A stretch of DNA of 64,000 nucleotides from Roseiarcus sp963787135 (GCA_963787135.1 CAWBBW010000042.1:372001-436000); one strand, 5' to 3'. Counted from the stretch's first letter, positions 53,775-63,440 are shown. Notes: generated from the sequence alone by a model not told the origin. Program-made: numbers and translations.

Positions 53775-53811
53775 TTGACGCTTTTCCACAAATGCGTGAT
53801 AAGCGCGCTTA
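53775..53811 (+). promoter_or_regulatory. Promoter with overlapping LacI-type palindromic operator
   Basis: TTGACG at 53775-53780 and GATAAG at 53798-53803 are 17 bases apart, a good sigma-70 layout. The perfect 12-bp palindrome TAAGCGCGCTTA (53800-53811), with the central CG typical of LacI-family operators, overlaps the -10 box just before the regulator gene. Binding would block this promoter, giving autoregulation of the regulator and the downstream transporter. Confidence 0.65.
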
Positions 53812-53839
53812 GAACGATCTAAAAATGGGAGGAGGGCGG

Positions 53840-54854
53840 TTGCGCCCGACCGTCAAAGACATCGCTCGGCACGCCGGCGTGTCGCCAGCAACGGTATCGT
53901 TGGTGCTGCGGGACAGTCCGCTGGTCGCCGAGGCCACGAGGGTGGGCGTTCGATCGTCGATCAGCTCTCTCGGATATGTCTATCACCGTGCCGCGGCGAA
54001 TTTGCGGACGCGGCTCACGCACACTGTCGGATTGGTCATCTGCGAGATCACAAATCCCTTTTACGCTGAATTGGCGGCCGGGATTGACGACGCCCTCGAT
54101 CGGGCCGGCTGGGTGGCCTTCGTCGCTAACACTGCGGAGTTGCCGGCTCGCCAGAGCCGGTTCATCGCTCGCATGCGCGAACATAGGGTCGACGGCATTT
54201 TGCTCACGCCCGCGGAGGGCACCTCTCCCGAAGTCGTCGACGGGCTGAGGCAGCAAGGCGTTCCGGTCGTCCAAATGCTTCGTCGCGTCGGGGGAGAAAC
54301 TGCGGACTACGTCAGCGCCGACTTCAAACTCGGCATGACTTCTGGCTGCCGAGCACCTCATCCGCCTGGGGCACCGCCGTATCGCCTTCGTTGGAGGCGC
54401 ACGTCGCGTGTCGCCCGCAAGGGACCGTACGGAAGCCTTTCGCGAGATCCTCCCGCGGTTCGGATTGGCGGTCGGTCCGATCATCAATTGCCTGCCGACG
54501 CGGGAAGACGGCGCTGCCGCAGTCGGCCAGCTATTCCAGGAAAAATCAGACGCGCCCACTGCCGTGCTCTGCCATAACGACCTGTGCGCGTTGGGCGTCA
54601 TGCTGGGCCTCGCCGACCGCGGCCTGATGCCCGGCCGCGAGGTCGCGGTCATCGGGTTTGACAACATCTCGGAGGGCGCCTTGCATCGGCCCGCTCTGAC
54701 GACGGTCGCTATCGGAGCTCGGCATCTCGGAGAGGAGGCCGCCGGTCTTCTGCTCCGCCGCATCAAGTCTCCGGACGGTTCGCCCGAGAGCATCATCTTG
54801 CCCCCAACGCTTATCGTTCGTTCCAGCTGCGGGGCGGGACCAGCGCTTCAATGA
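53840..54854 (+). pseudogene. LacI-family transcriptional regulator, frameshifted
   Basis: The N-terminal helix-turn-helix RPTVKDIARHAGVSPATVSL is followed by a periplasmic-binding-like domain (THTVGLVICEITNPFYAEL). The frame is good to DFKLGMT at 54340. An extra T at about 54341 then breaks it: without that base the reading ACT-CTG-GCT-GCC-GAG gives TLAAEHLIRLGHRRIAFVGG and continues to the stop at 54854. I prefer the TTG at 53840 because GGAGGAGG stands just before it; an ATG at 53825 is the alternative. It likely represses the ribose-type transporter genes that follow. Confidence 0.85.
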
Positions 54855-54901
54855 GCGTAGTTAGACTCGGAGTTCCAGCACATGAAAGGGAGGAAAGCAT
54901 C

Positions 54902-56012
54902 ATGAAAGCATACGCCAGCCAGCAAACCGTAATTGCGGGCTTCGCCTGCGCCCTCGTCGGAATTTTGGCGACTCCGCCGGCTTTCGCCGACGCAGTATCC
55001 GACGCCAAGACCGCGGTCGCTAAATATGCCGGCCCGCAGACCACGTGGGAAGGACCCACCAAGGGCCCAAAGCCGGAAGCCGGCAAGAAGATCGTCTTTC
55101 TATCCGGCGACGAGCAGAATGACATTTCGCATCTCTACGGCGTCTACATCAAGGAAGCCGGCGAGAAACTCGGCTGGAACGTCACCGTCATCGACGGGAA
55201 AGGGAAGCCCCACTTCCTGGCTCGCGGGCATGAACCAGGCGATCGCGCTTAAGCCAGACGGCATCGCGCTCTTCGCCGACGCCGCCAGCCTGCAAGACCC
55301 GATCAAGGCCGGAGTTGCCCAGGGGATCAAATTCGTCGGCCTTCACGCCGCGGGGCTTCCCGGGCCGCAACCGGACCTCAATCTGTTTGTCAACATTCAG
55401 GAGGATCCGCGCGAAATCGGCAAGGCGGAGGCGGACTGGGCGATCGCCGACTCCGACGGCAAGGCGCATGTCGTCGTCCTCAGTCACAACGAATATGCGA
55501 TCGCCAAGGTCAAATCGACCGCGACCAAGGACGAGATCGAGAAATGCCCCGGCTGCAAAGTGCTCGACTACGTCAACTCTCCCGCTTCGGAGGCTGCGCA
55601 GCGCCAGCCGCAGCTCACCACGAGCTGGGTCCAGCGATTCGGGCTTCCCCTTTATGCGACTTCGGTCGGCGACAACGACTGGGATTTCGCAGTCCCCGTC
55701 CTGCGCTCGGGCGGCGTCGATCCAGCTCAAGCCAAGCTGATCGGCGCCGACGGAAATCGGTCCGCCTATGACCGCATCCGCAAAGGCGATCAGTATCAAA
55801 CGGTCACGGTGTCGGAGCCGATCGAACTCCAGGCGTGGCAAGCCGTCGACGAACTGAACCGTGCGTTCCACAACGAAGCGCCGAGCGGATTCGTGCAGCC
55901 GCCGTTCCTCGTCACCAAGGAGAACATTCACTCCGAAGGCGGCGATCAGAACACCTTCATCCCCAGCAACAATTACAAGCAGCACTATCTCAAAATTTGG
56001 GCCGTAGAGTAG
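54902..56012 (+). pseudogene. Ribose-type ABC transporter substrate-binding protein, frameshifted
   Basis: The ATG at 54902 has GGGAGG upstream and gives a signal peptide (IAGFACALVGILATPPAFAD). The frame runs through VIDGKG near 55200, then breaks. The rest (SPTSWLAGMNQAIALKPDGI onward to the stop at 56012) is in the next frame. One extra base in the GGGAAAGGG stretch at 55196-55204 explains the shift. The mature protein would be a PBP1-type sugar-binding protein (about 345 residues). It belongs with the ATPase and permease that follow. Confidence 0.85.
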
Positions 56013-56101
56013 CCTCCATAGCCCCGGCGGCCCAACCCGCCGGGGACTTCCGATTTGCAATCCGCTATCCGTTTGATCGAACCGCGTACGGATGATCGAT
56101 C

Positions 56102-57643
56102 ATGAAGCGCGTCGAACGACCCCGTTCGGACGGGGGGTCCGCGCCGCTCCTCGTTATGAGCGGCCTCGTCAAGCGCTTCACCGCGACGCTTGCTCTCGAT
56201 CATGTCGACTTTGATGTCCGTCGCGGCGAGGTTCACGCGCTGCTCGGCCAGAATGGGGCCGGCAAATCCACGCTGATCAAGATCCTGGCGGGTGTCTACG
56301 AGGCCGATGCCGGCGCCATAGAATTCGCTGGAAAGCCGGCGCGTCCGTTGACAAATTCGCTGCCCGTCGCGTTCATTCACCAGGATCTCGGCCTCGTCGA
56401 ATGGATGACGGTCGCCGAAAACGTCGCCATTCAGACCGGATATCCGCGTACGAGGGTTGGTCTCATATCTTGGCGGCGCGTCCGGGAGGCCGCGGCCGAG
56501 GCGCTTGCGATCATGGGCAGCGATCTCGACCCTGACGCGCCGATTTCCTCTCTTCCCGCCGCCGAGCGCTCTCTTGTCGCCATCGGCCGCGCTTTGGCGA
56601 TCAAGTCGGACATTGTTGTTCTCGACGAACCAACCGCCGCGCTCCCTGAGGCGGACGTCGAGCGATTGCTCGAAACGCTCAGACGCCTTCGCGCCAACGA
56701 CATCGGTGTCGTCTTTGTCACCCACCGCCTGGATGAAGTATTCCGCATCGCTGACCGGGTCACCGTCCTTCGCGACGGCCGACGGCTGGCGACTGTCCCG
56801 ACGCGGGAAACGAACGCCGCGGGTCTCGTGCAGATGATCGTCGGGCGCTCGATGAGTGATGCATTCGTAAAGCCCGCGCCGGCTGCCGACCGGTGCGTGC
56901 TCTCGGTTCAGGATCTTGCGGCTGAGCATGTGGCGCCGGTTTCGTTTTCCGTCGCTGCAGGCGAAACCCTCGGTCTGGTCGGCCTGCGCGGCGCCGGCCA
57001 TCACACAATCGGGCGGGCGATTTTCGGTGAGACGCGGATCGCTTCGGGCCGCCTGCTGCTTGACGGCGAGCCGATCGCTCCGAGAAGTCCGGCGGAAGCC
57101 ATGGCCAGGGGAATCGGCTTTGTGTCGAGCCGCCGCGCGGAAGAAAGCATAGCCTCCAATATGGCCGTGCGCGAGAACATCTACATGAACCCGGCGGCGA
57201 GCGGCAAACGCGTCCTCGAATTCATCCCTCGCGCAAGCGAGCTGAGCGCGGCCAATGCAGCGGCGACGCGCTTTTCCATTAAGGCGGCTAGTGTAGAGCA
57301 GCCGGCGGCGACGCTTTCCGGGGGAAATCAGCAAAAGGTGGTGGTCGCGCGCTGGATGGAGGCGCATGTCAGGCTGCTTATCCTTGAGGAACCTACCATC
57401 GGTGTCGACGTCGGGGCGAAGGCGGACATCTATCACCTGCTTCAGCTGTCGCTGAGCAAGGGGCTGGCGGTTCTGCTGATTTCGTCTGATTTCGAGGAGG
57501 TCGAGCGTATCTGCCATCGCGCGCTGGTCTTCAGTCGCGGGCAGTTGGCCGCAGAGATTCCCCGTGAAGCCTTGACCGTCGCCGCATTGACTGCGACCGC
57601 ATCGGGCGGGATGTCGACCGCCCTCCACGGAGCGACGCAGTGA
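56102..57643 (+). CDS. Ribose-type ABC transporter ATP-binding protein (two ABC domains)
   Basis: A 513-residue RbsA/XylG-type ATPase. The first domain has Walker A GQNGAGKST and Walker B VVLDEPTAAL with a degenerate signature (LPAAERS). The second has LSGGNQQ and LILEEPTIGVD but a Walker A lacking Lys (GLRGAGHHT), as is usual for this family's second domain. It energises import through the next gene's permease. The stop overlaps the permease GTG (GTGA). Confidence 0.92.
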   Translation: MKRVERPRSDGGSAPLLVMSGLVKRFTATLALDHVDFDVRRGEVHALLGQNGAGKSTLIKILAGVYEADAGAIEFAGKPARPLTNSLPVAFIHQDLGLVEWMTVAENVAIQTGYPRTRVGLISWRRVREAAAEALAIMGSDLDPDAPISSLPAAERSLVAIGRALAIKSDIVVLDEPTAALPEADVERLLETLRRLRANDIGVVFVTHRLDEVFRIADRVTVLRDGRRLATVPTRETNAAGLVQMIVGRSMSDAFVKPAPAADRCVLSVQDLAAEHVAPVSFSVAAGETLGLVGLRGAGHHTIGRAIFGETRIASGRLLLDGEPIAPRSPAEAMARGIGFVSSRRAEESIASNMAVRENIYMNPAASGKRVLEFIPRASELSAANAAATRFSIKAASVEQPAATLSGGNQQKVVVARWMEAHVRLLILEEPTIGVDVGAKADIYHLLQLSLSKGLAVLLISSDFEEVERICHRALVFSRGQLAAEIPREALTVAALTATASGGMSTALHGATQ

Positions 57644-58668
57644 ACTCCAACGCCGCCCGTTCCTTAAGCGCCATCCTCACCCGGGCGATTTCCGTGTGGG
57701 GCCTGCTCGTCCTGTTCATTCTTCTCGTCGTCGTCTTTTCCCTGCTGAAGCCGGATACGTTTCTTACCTATTTCAACATTCGCTCGATTCTCAGCAACAA
57801 GTCGGTCCAGTTGTTGGTGGCGCTCTCGGTGTTTATCCCGATGGTCGCCAATCAATTCGACCTCTCGGCCGGCTTCAACGTCGGCATTTCGCAGGTGCTT
57901 GCGATCGGGCTCCAGGGTCAGGGCTGGCCCTGGTGGGCAGCTGTTTGCGCGGTCTTGCTCATGGGCGCGGCGGTGGGGCTGGCGAACGGGCTCTTGGTCA
58001 CTCGCGTGAAAATCAACTCCTTCATCGCCACGCTCGGAACCGGCACAATCCTCTACGGGCTGAACGCCTGGTATACGGGCGGCCAACAGGTGCTCGCCCC
58101 GCTGCCGCCCGAGTTCCTTGCGATTTCCGGCCGAGTCTGGATCGTGCCGGCGCCGGCTATCTACGCTCTCGTCGTGAGCCTGATCCTTTGGGTTGTGTTC
58201 GAATACCTGCCTCTCGGCCGATATCTCTATGTGCTCGGCGCCAGTCCGCGCGCGGCGGAGCTCAACGGCATTTCCGCGAAGCGATACATAACCCTTGCGT
58301 TTGTGGCCGCCGGAACGCTCGCGTCTTTCGCAGGCGTCGTGCTTCAATCGCAGCTTCAGGTTGGCCAAAGCTCGGTCGGCCAGGAATACCTCTTGCCGGC
58401 GTTTACCGCCGCGCTCCTCGGCGCGACCTCGATCCGTCCCGGCCGTGTGAACGTCTGGGGGACGGTGCTGGCGGTCGCGGTGCTTGCAGTCACCGTCGCC
58501 GGCCTCAACCAGCTCGGCGCGCCGTTTTTCGTCGAGCCCCTCTTCAATGGTTCAATGCTGATCCTCGCGGTCGGTCTTGCGGTGCAGGCGGCGCAACGCC
58601 GTCAGCGCCGGGGGACGCAGGCCGACATCGGGGCGGTCCCAGGAGCCGCGGCGCCGGTCGTGGAATAG
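57640..58668 (+). CDS. Ribose-type ABC transporter permease
   Basis: A 342-residue RbsC-type permease with 8-10 hydrophobic segments. Family motifs are FNIRSIL, QFDLSAGFNVGISQVLA and NSFIATLGTGTILYG, and LGASPRAAELNGIS is the ATPase-coupling loop. GTG start overlapping the ATPase stop. Substrate unknown, probably a sugar, polyol or related compound. Confidence 0.92.
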   Translation: MNSNAARSLSAILTRAISVWGLLVLFILLVVVFSLLKPDTFLTYFNIRSILSNKSVQLLVALSVFIPMVANQFDLSAGFNVGISQVLAIGLQGQGWPWWAAVCAVLLMGAAVGLANGLLVTRVKINSFIATLGTGTILYGLNAWYTGGQQVLAPLPPEFLAISGRVWIVPAPAIYALVVSLILWVVFEYLPLGRYLYVLGASPRAAELNGISAKRYITLAFVAAGTLASFAGVVLQSQLQVGQSSVGQEYLLPAFTAALLGATSIRPGRVNVWGTVLAVAVLAVTVAGLNQLGAPFFVEPLFNGSMLILAVGLAVQAAQRRQRRGTQADIGAVPGAAAPVVE

Positions 58669-58684
58669 TTCAAGGGGAGAGGCA

Positions 58685-59638
58685 ATGACCGACGAGACCA
58701 CCGAGCCCAAGGCCATCAGCCCGGTGCTGGCCGCTGAGTGGTTCAACTCGCGCTGGGGACCCGAAGATCAGCGCGGGAACGGCAATCTGATGACCGCGCA
58801 AAAGGTGCTCGAAGCGATCAGCCTGATCAAGACAGGCGAGATCGTCAGCCTCGGAATGCCCTACAATTCGCGAATGCCAATCGCTCCCGGACGCGCCTAC
58901 GCCTTGCGCATGCCCGGCGGTCCGACCGGCGGACCCTTCGGGTCCAGGAGCAGGACGATCTGGAACGACGAATTCATCGCCACCGAAATCGGACAGATCG
59001 GCACGCAGATGGACGCTCTCGGGCATCTCGGCTGCATGTGCGGCGCCCGCGGTGACAAGACCAACATGCTTTTTTACAATGGCAACCGACTGTCGGACAT
59101 GTGGTCTCCGTACGGGCTGAAGAAGCTTGGAATCGAAAACGCGCCGCCCTTCTTCACCCGGGGCGTCCTCTTCGACGTGCAGGGTCTGAAGGGACGGGTC
59201 CTTGACGTCGGCGAGGAAATCAAGCTCTCGGACCTGAAGGCATGCCTCGAGCGCCAGGCTATCGACGAGAAAGCAATTCGGCCAGGCGACGCAGTGTTCG
59301 TCCGCACCGGCCACGGATCAAGATGGTATTCGGAAACGAAGACCTTCTACGTCGGCGCGCCGGGTATCGGTCTGGAATGCGCGCGTTGGTTTTCGAGTCT
59401 CGACGTTTGCGTCGTGGGGGCAGACAATTTTGCCGTTGAGGTCGTTCCGCCAGTTGACCCGGAGGTATTTCACCCCTGTCACCAGCACCTCATTATGGAG
59501 AACGGCATTCATCTGCACGAGGGCATGACATTCGAAGGGCTCGTGGAGCGCGAGGTTTGGGAATTTGCCTACATCTTCGCGCCGGTGCCGATTGTCGGCG
59601 CGACGGGCTCGCCCGGAAACCCGATCGCCGTCCTTTAG
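58685..59638 (+). CDS. Cyclase-family metal-dependent hydrolase
   Basis: A 317-residue protein of the cyclase/kynurenine formamidase-like metal hydrolase family. The metal site is IGTQMDALGHLG at about residue 100, a variant of HxGTHxD, and a late HPCHQHLIMENGIHLHEG supplies more ligands. These enzymes open lactams, lactones or formamides. It begins 16 bases after the permease stop with GGGGAG upstream, so it is probably co-transcribed and acts on the imported compound. The ATG at 58685 is well supported. Confidence 0.87.
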   Translation: MTDETTEPKAISPVLAAEWFNSRWGPEDQRGNGNLMTAQKVLEAISLIKTGEIVSLGMPYNSRMPIAPGRAYALRMPGGPTGGPFGSRSRTIWNDEFIATEIGQIGTQMDALGHLGCMCGARGDKTNMLFYNGNRLSDMWSPYGLKKLGIENAPPFFTRGVLFDVQGLKGRVLDVGEEIKLSDLKACLERQAIDEKAIRPGDAVFVRTGHGSRWYSETKTFYVGAPGIGLECARWFSSLDVCVVGADNFAVEVVPPVDPEVFHPCHQHLIMENGIHLHEGMTFEGLVEREVWEFAYIFAPVPIVGATGSPGNPIAVL

Positions 59639-59995
59639 AATGGCAGCAGACATCCCGATTTCGTCGGGCACAGATAATTGGTGCTGGCGGAATGTCTCGC
59701 AGCAAAGCTGGCAGAATCGGGTGCGACAACGGGGCGTTGGCCGCCCATTAGGCCGTATGCTACTAGGCATTTATGACCGCCGCACCTGCCTCAAGGCACG
59801 ATGCTCCCGTGCGGCTCGCGGGCGCGACGCGTGCCGAATTCGCCCCCGCTACAGTAGATTTTGGCGTGCCGGCGGCGAACGCTGCACGCGCCTATCCCGT
59901 CTGTGGCGCTCGATCCACCATCGCGGCGCGCGGGAATTTGGCGCGCAATCTGACGACAGCGCGGGAGCGAATGATGCTCGAGGAGAGCTTGATCG
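59639..59995. other. Intergenic region before hflK
   Basis: 357 bases. A hairpin CCCGA/TCGGG with a 5-base loop at 59654-59668, just after the cyclase gene, may end that transcript but has no T-run. A short frame from 59773 runs into hflK without a good ribosome site. The hflKC promoter should be here; no clear boxes are seen. Confidence 0.4.
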
Positions 59996-61105
59996 TTGGA
60001 CAAGACTGACGTGAACCCAGGTCCCGACGCGATCGAAAACAACGCGCCGACGCCGCTCGACGTCTGGGGCGTCGCCCAAGCCAGCTTGGGTGGCATCTTT
60101 CGCGCCCCCCGGCTCGACGGTCGTGCATTCGCGGCTCTGTTCGGACTCGTCTTCCTCGCCTGGCTGTCGACGTCGCTCTACCGCGTTCAACCGGACGAAA
60201 AGGGAGTCGTGTTGCGCTTCGGCAAATGGGTCGAGACGACGGATCCCGGCCTGCATATGCATCTCCCCTACCCGATTGATAGGGTCCTGCTGCCCAAAGT
60301 CACACAGGTGAACCAGATCCAACTCGGCCTCGGACCGCCGTCGTCTCCCGGCGACAATGTGTCCAGCCGTGGCGGGCAGATGCTGACGGGCGACGAGAAC
60401 ATAGTCGAAGCGGACTGCACCGTGTTCTGGAAGGTCCGCGATCCCGGGCAGTTCCTGTTCAAGGTCGACAATCCGGAGCTCGCGGTCAGGATCACCGCGG
60501 AGGGCGCGCTGCGCGACGTCATCAGCCGCACCCCGATCCAGGCGGCGATGTCGGACAGGCGCCAGCAGATCGCCGACGAGACCCATGCGCTGTTGCAGAA
60601 GCTGCTCGACGACGAGCATGCCGGGGTCGAGATTACCCAGGTCCAGCTGCAGCGGGTGGAGCCGCCGCTCGCAGTGATCGACGCCTTCAACGACGTGCAG
60701 CGCGCCCGCGCCGATCAGGAGCGCGCCCGGAACGAAGCCGAGGCCTACGCCAACGACATCCTGCCGCGCGCCCGCGGCGACGGCGAGCATATCCGTCAGG
60801 AGGCCGAGGCCTATAAGGTGCAGGTCGTCAATCTTGCCCAGGGCGAAGCGAACGCCTTCCTGCCGCTTCTCAAGAGCTACGAGGCGGCGAAGGACGTAAC
60901 CGCCCGGCGTCTCTATCTCGAGAGCGTCGACGAGGTGCTCAAGAAGGCGTCGAAGGTCATCGTCGACACCTCCGGCAAGGGCGTATCGAGCGTCATGCCC
61001 TATATGCCGGTGACCGAGCTCAAAGCCCTGGCCGTGCCCCCCGCCCCGCCGCAGCCCGCCGCCGCGCCAACGCCCGCCGCACCAGCGCAGGGGGCCTCGA
61101 AATGA
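59996..61105 (+). CDS. hflK: FtsH protease modulator HflK
   Basis: A 369-residue SPFH/band-7 protein: N-terminal TM (AFAALFGLVFLAWLSTSLY), then VQPDEKGVVLRFGKW, a coiled Glu/Ala-rich region (ARADQERARNEAEAYANDIL) and a Pro/Ala-rich tail. With HflC it surrounds FtsH in the inner membrane and tunes its proteolysis. TTG start with GAGGAG upstream. The Gly-rich N-terminal region of many HflK proteins is short here. The stop overlaps hflC. Confidence 0.94.
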   Translation: MDKTDVNPGPDAIENNAPTPLDVWGVAQASLGGIFRAPRLDGRAFAALFGLVFLAWLSTSLYRVQPDEKGVVLRFGKWVETTDPGLHMHLPYPIDRVLLPKVTQVNQIQLGLGPPSSPGDNVSSRGGQMLTGDENIVEADCTVFWKVRDPGQFLFKVDNPELAVRITAEGALRDVISRTPIQAAMSDRRQQIADETHALLQKLLDDEHAGVEITQVQLQRVEPPLAVIDAFNDVQRARADQERARNEAEAYANDILPRARGDGEHIRQEAEAYKVQVVNLAQGEANAFLPLLKSYEAAKDVTARRLYLESVDEVLKKASKVIVDTSGKGVSSVMPYMPVTELKALAVPPAPPQPAAAPTPAAPAQGASK

Positions 61106-61998
61106 GGACCCGCACCCTTGTCGCGGCGCTCGTCCTCGCCGCGCTCGCCCTCTACCTCGTCTTCTCGTCGATCTATGTCATCAACGAGGGCGAGCAGGCG
61201 CTAGTCGTGCGTCTCGGAGCCCCTGTCGACGTCGTCGACCGGCCCGGCCTCAAGCTCAAGGCGCCGTTCATCGATCAGGTCTATGTCACCTCGACCCGCT
61301 CGCTCCTGCTCGAGCCGCCCGTCGAGCAGGCGATCATGGGCGACCAGAAGCGCCTCGAGGTGCAGCCCTATGCGCGCTATCGCATCGTGGATCCGCTACG
61401 CTTCTACCAGGCGCTGCGCACGCCCGAGGCGGCGAACGCCCAGCTCGCCCAGTTCGTCAGCTCGTCGGCGCGGCGCGCGCTCGGCCAGGCGCCGCTGCGC
61501 GCGCTCCTGACGGACGAGCGCGGCCATATCCTCGACCTGATCAAGGCGGAGGTCGCGGCGAAGGCGGAGCCGCTTGGCGTCGCGGTCGACGAGGTCCGCT
61601 TCCATCGCGCCGACCTGCCGTTCGAGACCAGCCAGGCGATCTACGACCGGATGAAATCGGAGCGTCAGCGCGAAGCCAAGGAATTGCGCGCGCAAGGATT
61701 CGAATGGGCGCAGCAGATCCAGGCGCGCGCCGACCACGACCGAACCGTCATCCTCTCCGAGGCGCAGCGCGCTGCGACGACCGCCCGGGGCGAAGGCGAC
61801 GCGGAGGCCAACCGGACGCTCGCCGACGCCTTCTCGCAGAACCCGGAATTCTATTCGCTCTATCGCTCCCTGCAGACCTACAAGGGTGCGCTCGCCAATT
61901 CTGCGCCCACGATGGTCGTCAGCCCCGACGCCGATTTCATGCGGCTCCTGAAATCGGGGCCGCCGCCAATGCAAGGGGCGGAGAGCCCGAAGCCTTGA
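61102..61998 (+). CDS. hflC: FtsH protease modulator HflC
   Basis: A 298-residue SPFH protein: an N-terminal TM, then SIYVINEGEQALVVRLGAP, KLEVQPYARYRI-like sequence (RLEVQPYARYRIVDP) and a long helical C-terminus with RADHDRTVILSEAQR. Partner of HflK, with an ATGA overlap at the start. The typical conserved end is followed by a short Pro-rich tail. Confidence 0.94.
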   Translation: MRTRTLVAALVLAALALYLVFSSIYVINEGEQALVVRLGAPVDVVDRPGLKLKAPFIDQVYVTSTRSLLLEPPVEQAIMGDQKRLEVQPYARYRIVDPLRFYQALRTPEAANAQLAQFVSSSARRALGQAPLRALLTDERGHILDLIKAEVAAKAEPLGVAVDEVRFHRADLPFETSQAIYDRMKSERQREAKELRAQGFEWAQQIQARADHDRTVILSEAQRAATTARGEGDAEANRTLADAFSQNPEFYSLYRSLQTYKGALANSAPTMVVSPDADFMRLLKSGPPPMQGAESPKP

Positions 61999-62071
61999 CC
62001 TCCGCGTCCGCCAACGCTGCGTCCGGCGCGCCGCCCGTCGGGATGGCCGGCCCGGGGCCGGAGGTTGCGAC

Positions 62072-63034
62072 GTGATCAATTCCTCCTGGCTCTTCCTCCT
62101 CCTTCAGGTCTTCTTCGTCGACCTGCTGCTCGGCGCGGACAACGCGATCGTCATCGCCCTCGCCTGCCGCCGGCTTCCCGCTCGTGACGCGCGCCGCGCG
62201 GTCGCGCTAGGCGCGGCGGGCGCGATCGCGCTCCGGCTCGTCATGGTTCTTTTCGCCAATGCTCTTCTCGGCGTGCCGCTGGTCAAGCTCGTCGGCGCCT
62301 GGACGCTCGTCGTCATTGCGCTCAACGTCAGGGCCCAGAGGCAGGACGCCGTCGTCATCGCCGAATCGTCCGGCTCGGCCAGCGATTTTCTGTCCGCCGC
62401 GGCCGTCATCATGGTCGCCGACGCCGCTATGAGCCTCGACAATGTCGTCGCGCTCGCGGCCATCGCCCAGGGCAATTATTGGCTGCTGGCGATCGGCGTC
62501 CTCATGAGCATTCCGATCATCGCCTACGGCGCATTCATTCTCACCGGGATCATCGGCCGCGCGCCCGAGATCCTGACGATCGGCGCGGCGTTTCTGGGCT
62601 GGATCGCGGGCGCCATGGCGGTGAGCGACCCGCTCATCGCCGGCTGGGTCGACGCCAACGCCCCCGGGCTCGGGACGTTCGCGCCAGCGCTAGTCGCGCT
62701 CTTCGTGCTGGCAGCGGGCAGAGGCCCCGAGCCAAGGGCGCTTCCAGCAGGCGCGCGGGCGCGCCTCGCGTGGCCGGCGCCGGCGCGCGCCGCTCCCCCG
62801 CCCTCTCCGCCGCCGGCGCCAACCCCTGTCTCCGCCGCCGGACGCGCGCCGCCTGCGGCCGCGCCGCCCCTGCTCCAGGACGATCCGGCGCCCGCCTTCG
62901 CCACAGACTCTCCGGCGGCGATCGAAGCCCAGGGCTGGAGCGAAGAGCGCGTCGTCGTCGCGGGCTTCGTGCTGCTTGCCTTTCTGGCCGGACTCATCAT
63001 TTTCATCGCCTCATTCTTCGACAGCCTGACCTGA
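62072..63034 (+). CDS. TerC-family (YjbE-like) integral membrane protein
   Basis: A 320-residue membrane protein with the TerC motif DLLLGADNAIVIAL in the first helix and its repeat MSLDNVVALA. It has seven or so hydrophobic segments. After residue 215 comes a long Ala/Pro/Arg-rich linker (about 70 residues), then a last TM. TerC/YjbE proteins are linked to metal (Mn) export and membrane protein metalation. GTG start. A possible short leader frame of 26 codons lies between hflC and this gene. Confidence 0.85.
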   Translation: MINSSWLFLLLQVFFVDLLLGADNAIVIALACRRLPARDARRAVALGAAGAIALRLVMVLFANALLGVPLVKLVGAWTLVVIALNVRAQRQDAVVIAESSGSASDFLSAAAVIMVADAAMSLDNVVALAAIAQGNYWLLAIGVLMSIPIIAYGAFILTGIIGRAPEILTIGAAFLGWIAGAMAVSDPLIAGWVDANAPGLGTFAPALVALFVLAAGRGPEPRALPAGARARLAWPAPARAAPPPSPPPAPTPVSAAGRAPPAAAPPLLQDDPAPAFATDSPAAIEAQGWSEERVVVAGFVLLAFLAGLIIFIASFFDSLT

Positions 63035-63440
63035 GAGTCGAAGCGGGCCCAGGGCGCTCGCATGGACGACCACTCCCGGAACTCAATCGTTCTCCTCGAT
63101 GCAGCGTAAGGCGTTCGTGTGGGCGAGCCGGTATCGACGTATTTCGCGCAAAGGCGACGTGCGACAGATTGTCGCGGCACGGGAGCCGGCCCGGCGTGAA
63201 TCGATCCCGCAAATGCAATACTGCTGGATGTTCTGGCCGCCCATCGTCGAGCCTGTGGTGGCGGACTGCGACGTTTCGGCCTGTGGACGCTCGACGCGTC
63301 GCGCTTTACACGAAAACCACACAGGATCCAGCCGCTGCGATCGCTGTGCGCCGATAGCCTGTGACTGGGCTCTCCGGCTCGTCTGAGGCGGCGCATGGCA
63401 CTGATCGAAGTGAGATGCGCCTCGGCTCTGGGGAAGTGAA
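63035..63440. other. Intergenic region upstream of ccoN
   Basis: 406 bases. I looked for the FNR/FixK box TTGAT-N4-ATCAA expected before a cbb3 oxidase operon and did not find a good match. The short open frames on both strands lack ribosome sites and family resemblance. A GGGGAAG-type ribosome site lies right before the ccoN ATG. Confidence 0.4.

Noticed and set aside
59773..60009. A 78-codon frame before hflK
   Set aside because: It lacks a ribosome site and overlaps the hflK start; composition is unremarkable.
63035..63440. An FNR/FixK box before ccoN
   Set aside because: I looked for TTGAT-N4-ATCAA and found only partial half-sites such as CTGATCGAAG, not enough to call.
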